27,577 nt of DNA from Prasinococcaceae sp. CCMP 1430. Its lineage: Eukaryota; Prasinodermophyta; Palmophyllophyceae; Prasinococcales; Prasinococcaceae. The DNA lies in NCBI GenBank assembly GCA_013416795.1, contig RQSC01001138.1:1-27577 (forward strand). Reading direction: 5' to 3'. The position numbers were made by a program, and so were the translations under genes. The notes below the pieces were generated by a model. The model was not told the origin of the DNA and searched no databases. It was given only the letters and a program-made list of their open reading frames with translations. Of this stretch, positions 24,826-27,577 are shown piece after piece (the stretch's first letter is position 1; each line of letters starts with the position of its first letter).

Positions 24826-27546
24826 TCATTTCTTTTCATCCTCCCCCCATTCGGGTGGCGGCTTGCTGTCGTCGCCTGTGCGGCGCGTCGACGGCGGCGG
24901 GCGCTTTCCAGTGCGCACAGCCTCCGCCATCGCCTCGCGCTCCGCCGCACGGTCGGCCATCACAGCGTCCCACTCATCGAATGGATGCCTGGGCGCGCTG
25001 GGGTAGTATATCTTGGACGGATACGACGCCTCCTCGGTCTCCGCACGCTCAATCACCGACTGGTACCACTCCTCGAGCTCGGGGATTCCATCAAGCTCCT
25101 CCCGCGACAGGTTGTCAACAGGGATCGTCGTGCCCATCACGTCGACGGTGGCGCTCAGCGGGTCGGTGTGCGGGCTCGTGCGAAGGAGCGCCGGCAGGCG
25201 GCTGGGCTTGCCTGTGGTCTCCAGGTTGTACCGCACCACGCGCCTGAGCGCCTCCGTGTACGGGTACTTGTACTTGAGCGTGCCGTCCTCCATGGCCTGG
25301 GAGGCGTCAGTCATCTTGGGGCGCAACGTGCCGTCAGGGAGCTCCTCCAGCTCCAGCATGGACATATCGCCCCAGTCTAGAAGCGGTTGCGCGCCATTGT
25401 CCTCCACCACTTTGTACAGCGTGCGCCCATCGATCTCCTCATTGTCGATGAGATATTGAACGAGCGCGTCGAACGCCGCGCGGTTGTCGACGATGGCCTT
25501 GTCGGCGCGCTCCTCGGCCTCGTGCATCATCCTGTCGATCTCCTCTGAGCACACCCTCGCCTCCGTGGACGTCAGCGGAAGGAACTCCATATCATTCTGC
25601 GAGTCGGAGCTCAGATACGCCTCGGTCGTGCTCGCACCCATGTACGCGACCGGGCCCACGCGCTCGCTCCATCCCCACCGCATCACCATCTGGCTCGCCA
25701 GCCTGGTAGCGTCTTGCAGGGCGTTGGCCGACGCCGTCGTCACACCATTCTTGCCGTAGATGCGCTTCTCAGCAGCGTAGCCGGCCATGAGGACGGTCAG
25801 CTGCGCCTCGCAGAACTGCCGGGACACCGCCCCGCTCTCAATGCGCTCCTCGTCGGGGATGGTGAAGCCCACGCCAAGGTCCGCCGTGCGCGAGGGCACA
25901 ATCGAGACGCGCGCCACCTCATCGTAGCAAGGGATGAGGGCCGAGAGCAGTAGCCGCCCGGCGGTGTACACGCACACGCTGCGCATGTCACGCGCCGAGA
26001 TGGCGTCACGGCGGTAGTGCGGCATGCCGGTCGACATGTGGCCTTGGGAGGACCCCTCCAGGGTCTTGTCCACGGCCTTGTTCAGCAGCTCGTCGGTGAT
26101 CGCCGGTGCCGTCGAGCCCTCGCCGCTCTCCTCGTTCTCGGCGGCCTGGACGACCCCCATGAACGCCGCGTCATTCACCACTGCCGCCAGCTCCGCGCCG
26201 GAGTAGCCTGCTGTGCGCCGCGCCACGCGCTGCAAATCGATCTCGCCAGACGTCTCCTTGCCGCGCAGGTGCACTTTGAGGATCTCGACGCGGCCCTCGC
26301 GGTTGGGTGCCGGCATGCGCACGATGCGGTCGAAGCGACCGGGGCGCGTGAGCGCCGGGTCGAGAACAGCCGGGCGGTTGGTAGCCGCCAGTACGATCAC
26401 GCCCGAGTTGTCAGCGAAGCCGTCCATCTCTGAGAGGAGCTGGTTGATTGTGTTCTCAGCCTCCGAGCCGCCCCCGGAGTACCCCTCCGAGCCGGTGCCG
26501 CCGCCGCGTGCCTTGCCCAGCGCGTCGAACTCATCGATGAAGATGATGCACGGCGTCTGTTCGCGCGCCTGCTCGAAGAGCGAGCGCACGCGGCTGGCGC
26601 CGACGCCCACAAACATCTCCTGAAACTCCGATCCGGACACGAGGAAGAACTTGCACAGCGCCTCGCCCGCGATGGCGCGCGCCAGCAGCGTCTTGCCGCA
26701 GCCCGGCGGACCGCACAGGAGCACGCCCTTCGGGACAGCCGCACCGAGCTCCTTGAAGCGGTCGGGGCTCTTCAGGAACTCGATGACCTCCTCGACCTCC
26801 TGCCGCACGTCATCGATACCCGCCACGTCATCCATGGACACTCCCGTGATGGACCCCTTGAGGTCGCGAGGCTTGTACGCGCCCAGGTCGTCCTTCTTCA
26901 GCTTCTTCTTCGTCTGCCACGCGCGGTACAGGCGGAAGACCGTCAGCAGCGCGAACAGCGGCGCGAGTGCAACGCTGAACGCCGAGCCCAGAGCGTGCTT
27001 CCACGTGTTGGGCTCGATGTCCACGGGCACGCCGAGCTCGAGCAGCTTGGGCATGAGATCCGGATCGGCGGTGTACGCCGTGCGACTCTGGATGCCCCGC
27101 ACTCCCTCGAAGACGAGATGCTCGCCGTTGCGCAGGAATGCCACCTTCTTCACCTTCTTCCCCACCAGCTGGTCCCAGAAGTCGCCGTAGAACACCTCGG
27201 GGAGCGCAGAAACGGCGAGCTCGTCCGCGGGCCACCACTGCGACTTGCCGTCAGGCGTCGTGAGGTTGTCGGCGCCGAGGGCGTCACGGATCTGATCGCG
27301 CTCCTCCTCGGCGCTCAGACCCGTCATGAACGCGTGCTGCTCACTCTTGCGCCCCTTGCGCTTGCGCTCGTACCCGTCCACCTCGGTCGGGTCCTCCCAG
27401 TCGCGGACGGTCTTCGGGTCGGTCGCGCTGCCCTTGGGGGCGGGCGGCGCCGCAGTGGGGGGCGCCGGGGCCGCAACGGACGCCTTCGCCGCCGCCGGCG
27501 CCCACAAGTGTATGTATCTCGTCGATAAAAAGAATGATCTCTCCAT
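24826..27546 (-). CDS. FtsH-like AAA protein lacking the protease zinc site (FtsHi type)
   Basis: A 906-residue protein. A variable N-terminus and a membrane helix (about 185-211, [20 protein letters not shown]) precede a complete AAA module: Walker A GPPGCGKT (279-286), Walker [12 protein letters not shown] and the second region of homology ([19 protein letters not shown]). The M41-like peptidase region keeps its frame ([46 protein letters not shown]). However, the HExxH site is YTAGR at 527-531, and the Asp that is the third ligand is Ala (NALQDAT). So it should be an ATPase without protease activity, like plant FtsHi proteins of the plastid inner envelope. About 165 extra residues form a charged C-terminal tail. 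ATG 27546 is used; GTG 27555 is preceded by a stop. The first 20 codons are AT-rich, so a 5' exon outside the window is possible. Confidence 0.88.
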   Translation of the reverse strand: MERSFFLSTRYIHLWAPAAAKASVAAPAPPTAAPPAPKGSATDPKTVRDWEDPTEVDGYERKRKGRKSEQHAFMTGLSAEEERDQIRDALGADNLTTPDGKSQWWPADELAVSALPEVFYGDFWDQLVGKKVKKVAFLRNGEHLVFEGVRGIQSRTAYTADPDLMPKLLELGVPVDIEPNTWKHALGSAFSVALAPLFALLTVFRLYRAWQTKKKLKKDDLGAYKPRDLKGSITGVSMDDVAGIDDVRQEVEEVIEFLKSPDRFKELGAAVPKGVLLCGPPGCGKTLLARAIAGEALCKFFLVSGSEFQEMFVGVGASRVRSLFEQAREQTPCIIFIDEFDALGKARGGGTGSEGYSGGGSEAENTINQLLSEMDGFADNSGVIVLAATNRPAVLDPALTRPGRFDRIVRMPAPNREGRVEILKVHLRGKETSGEIDLQRVARRTAGYSGAELAAVVNDAAFMGVVQAAENEESGEGSTAPAITDELLNKAVDKTLEGSSQGHMSTGMPHYRRDAISARDMRSVCVYTAGRLLLSALIPCYDEVARVSIVPSRTADLGVGFTIPDEERIESGAVSRQFCEAQLTVLMAGYAAEKRIYGKNGVTTASANALQDATRLASQMVMRWGWSERVGPVAYMGASTTEAYLSSDSQNDMEFLPLTSTEARVCSEEIDRMMHEAEERADKAIVDNRAAFDALVQYLIDNEEIDGRTLYKVVEDNGAQPLLDWGDMSMLELEELPDGTLRPKMTDASQAMEDGTLKYKYPYTEALRRVVRYNLETTGKPSRLPALLRTSPHTDPLSATVDVMGTTIPVDNLSREELDGIPELEEWYQSVIERAETEEASYPSKIYYPSAPRHPFDEWDAVMADRAAEREAMAEAVRTGKRPPPSTRRTGDDSKPPPEWGEDEKK

Positions 27547-27577
27547 CACTGCCACTTACTTCTTTTACAACTCCTTT

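Noticed and set aside
1-27577. CRISPR array, integrase, insertion sequence or phage genes
   Set aside because: No spaced identical repeats, transposase motifs or terminal repeats were found. The window is a eukaryotic nuclear region.

Overview
The window is nuclear DNA of a GC-rich, intron-containing, photosynthetic unicellular eukaryote. The evidence is spliceosomal GT-AG introns of about 90-215 bases, a Rab GTPase, a Patched-like transporter, a Golgi nucleotide-sugar transporter, a TSO1-type CXC factor, an mTERF protein and an FtsH-like protein of organelle type. A haptophyte-like or other GC-rich microalga fits best. I cannot fix the lineage from sequence alone. I see no CRISPR array, rRNA, tRNA or intact transposon.

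Layout from left to right: an ankyrin/RING protein (-) is divergent from a Rab23-like GTPase (+). Rab23 converges on an mTERF protein (-), which is divergent from an SLC35A-type transporter (+). An RluA-type pseudouridine synthase (+) converges on a Patched/RND-like protein (-). That protein is divergent from a three-exon PDZ-like membrane protein (+), which converges on a CXC-domain factor (-). A coiled-coil protein (-) is divergent from GDP-mannose 3,5-epimerase (+). A truncated gluconokinase fragment (-) sits head to head with a TrmA-like tRNA methyltransferase (+). Last come a J-domain membrane protein (+) and, convergent with it, a protease-dead FtsH-like AAA protein (-).

Ten introns were worked out by joining frames across splice sites. 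In several genes the joined frame restores a diagnostic motif: a C-terminal CaaX box in Rab23, the terminal catalytic motif of TrmA, and the J domain. The introns share a GTGCGT-like donor and usually a CTGAC or CTAAC branch-point candidate. Two introns of the PDZ gene look like copies of one another.

The genes do not form one pathway. Recurring themes are organelle function (mTERF, FtsH-like protein, perhaps the PDZ protein, TrmA and RluA), membrane and cilium traffic (Rab23, Patched-like, SLC35A, J-domain protein) and sugar-nucleotide metabolism (epimerase, transporter, gluconokinase remnant). I found no convincing new multi-gene system. The points most worth follow-up are the loss of all three zinc ligands in the FtsH-like protein, the truncated gluconokinase, the related introns, and the telomere-like motifs in the promoter region shared by the coiled-coil and epimerase genes.
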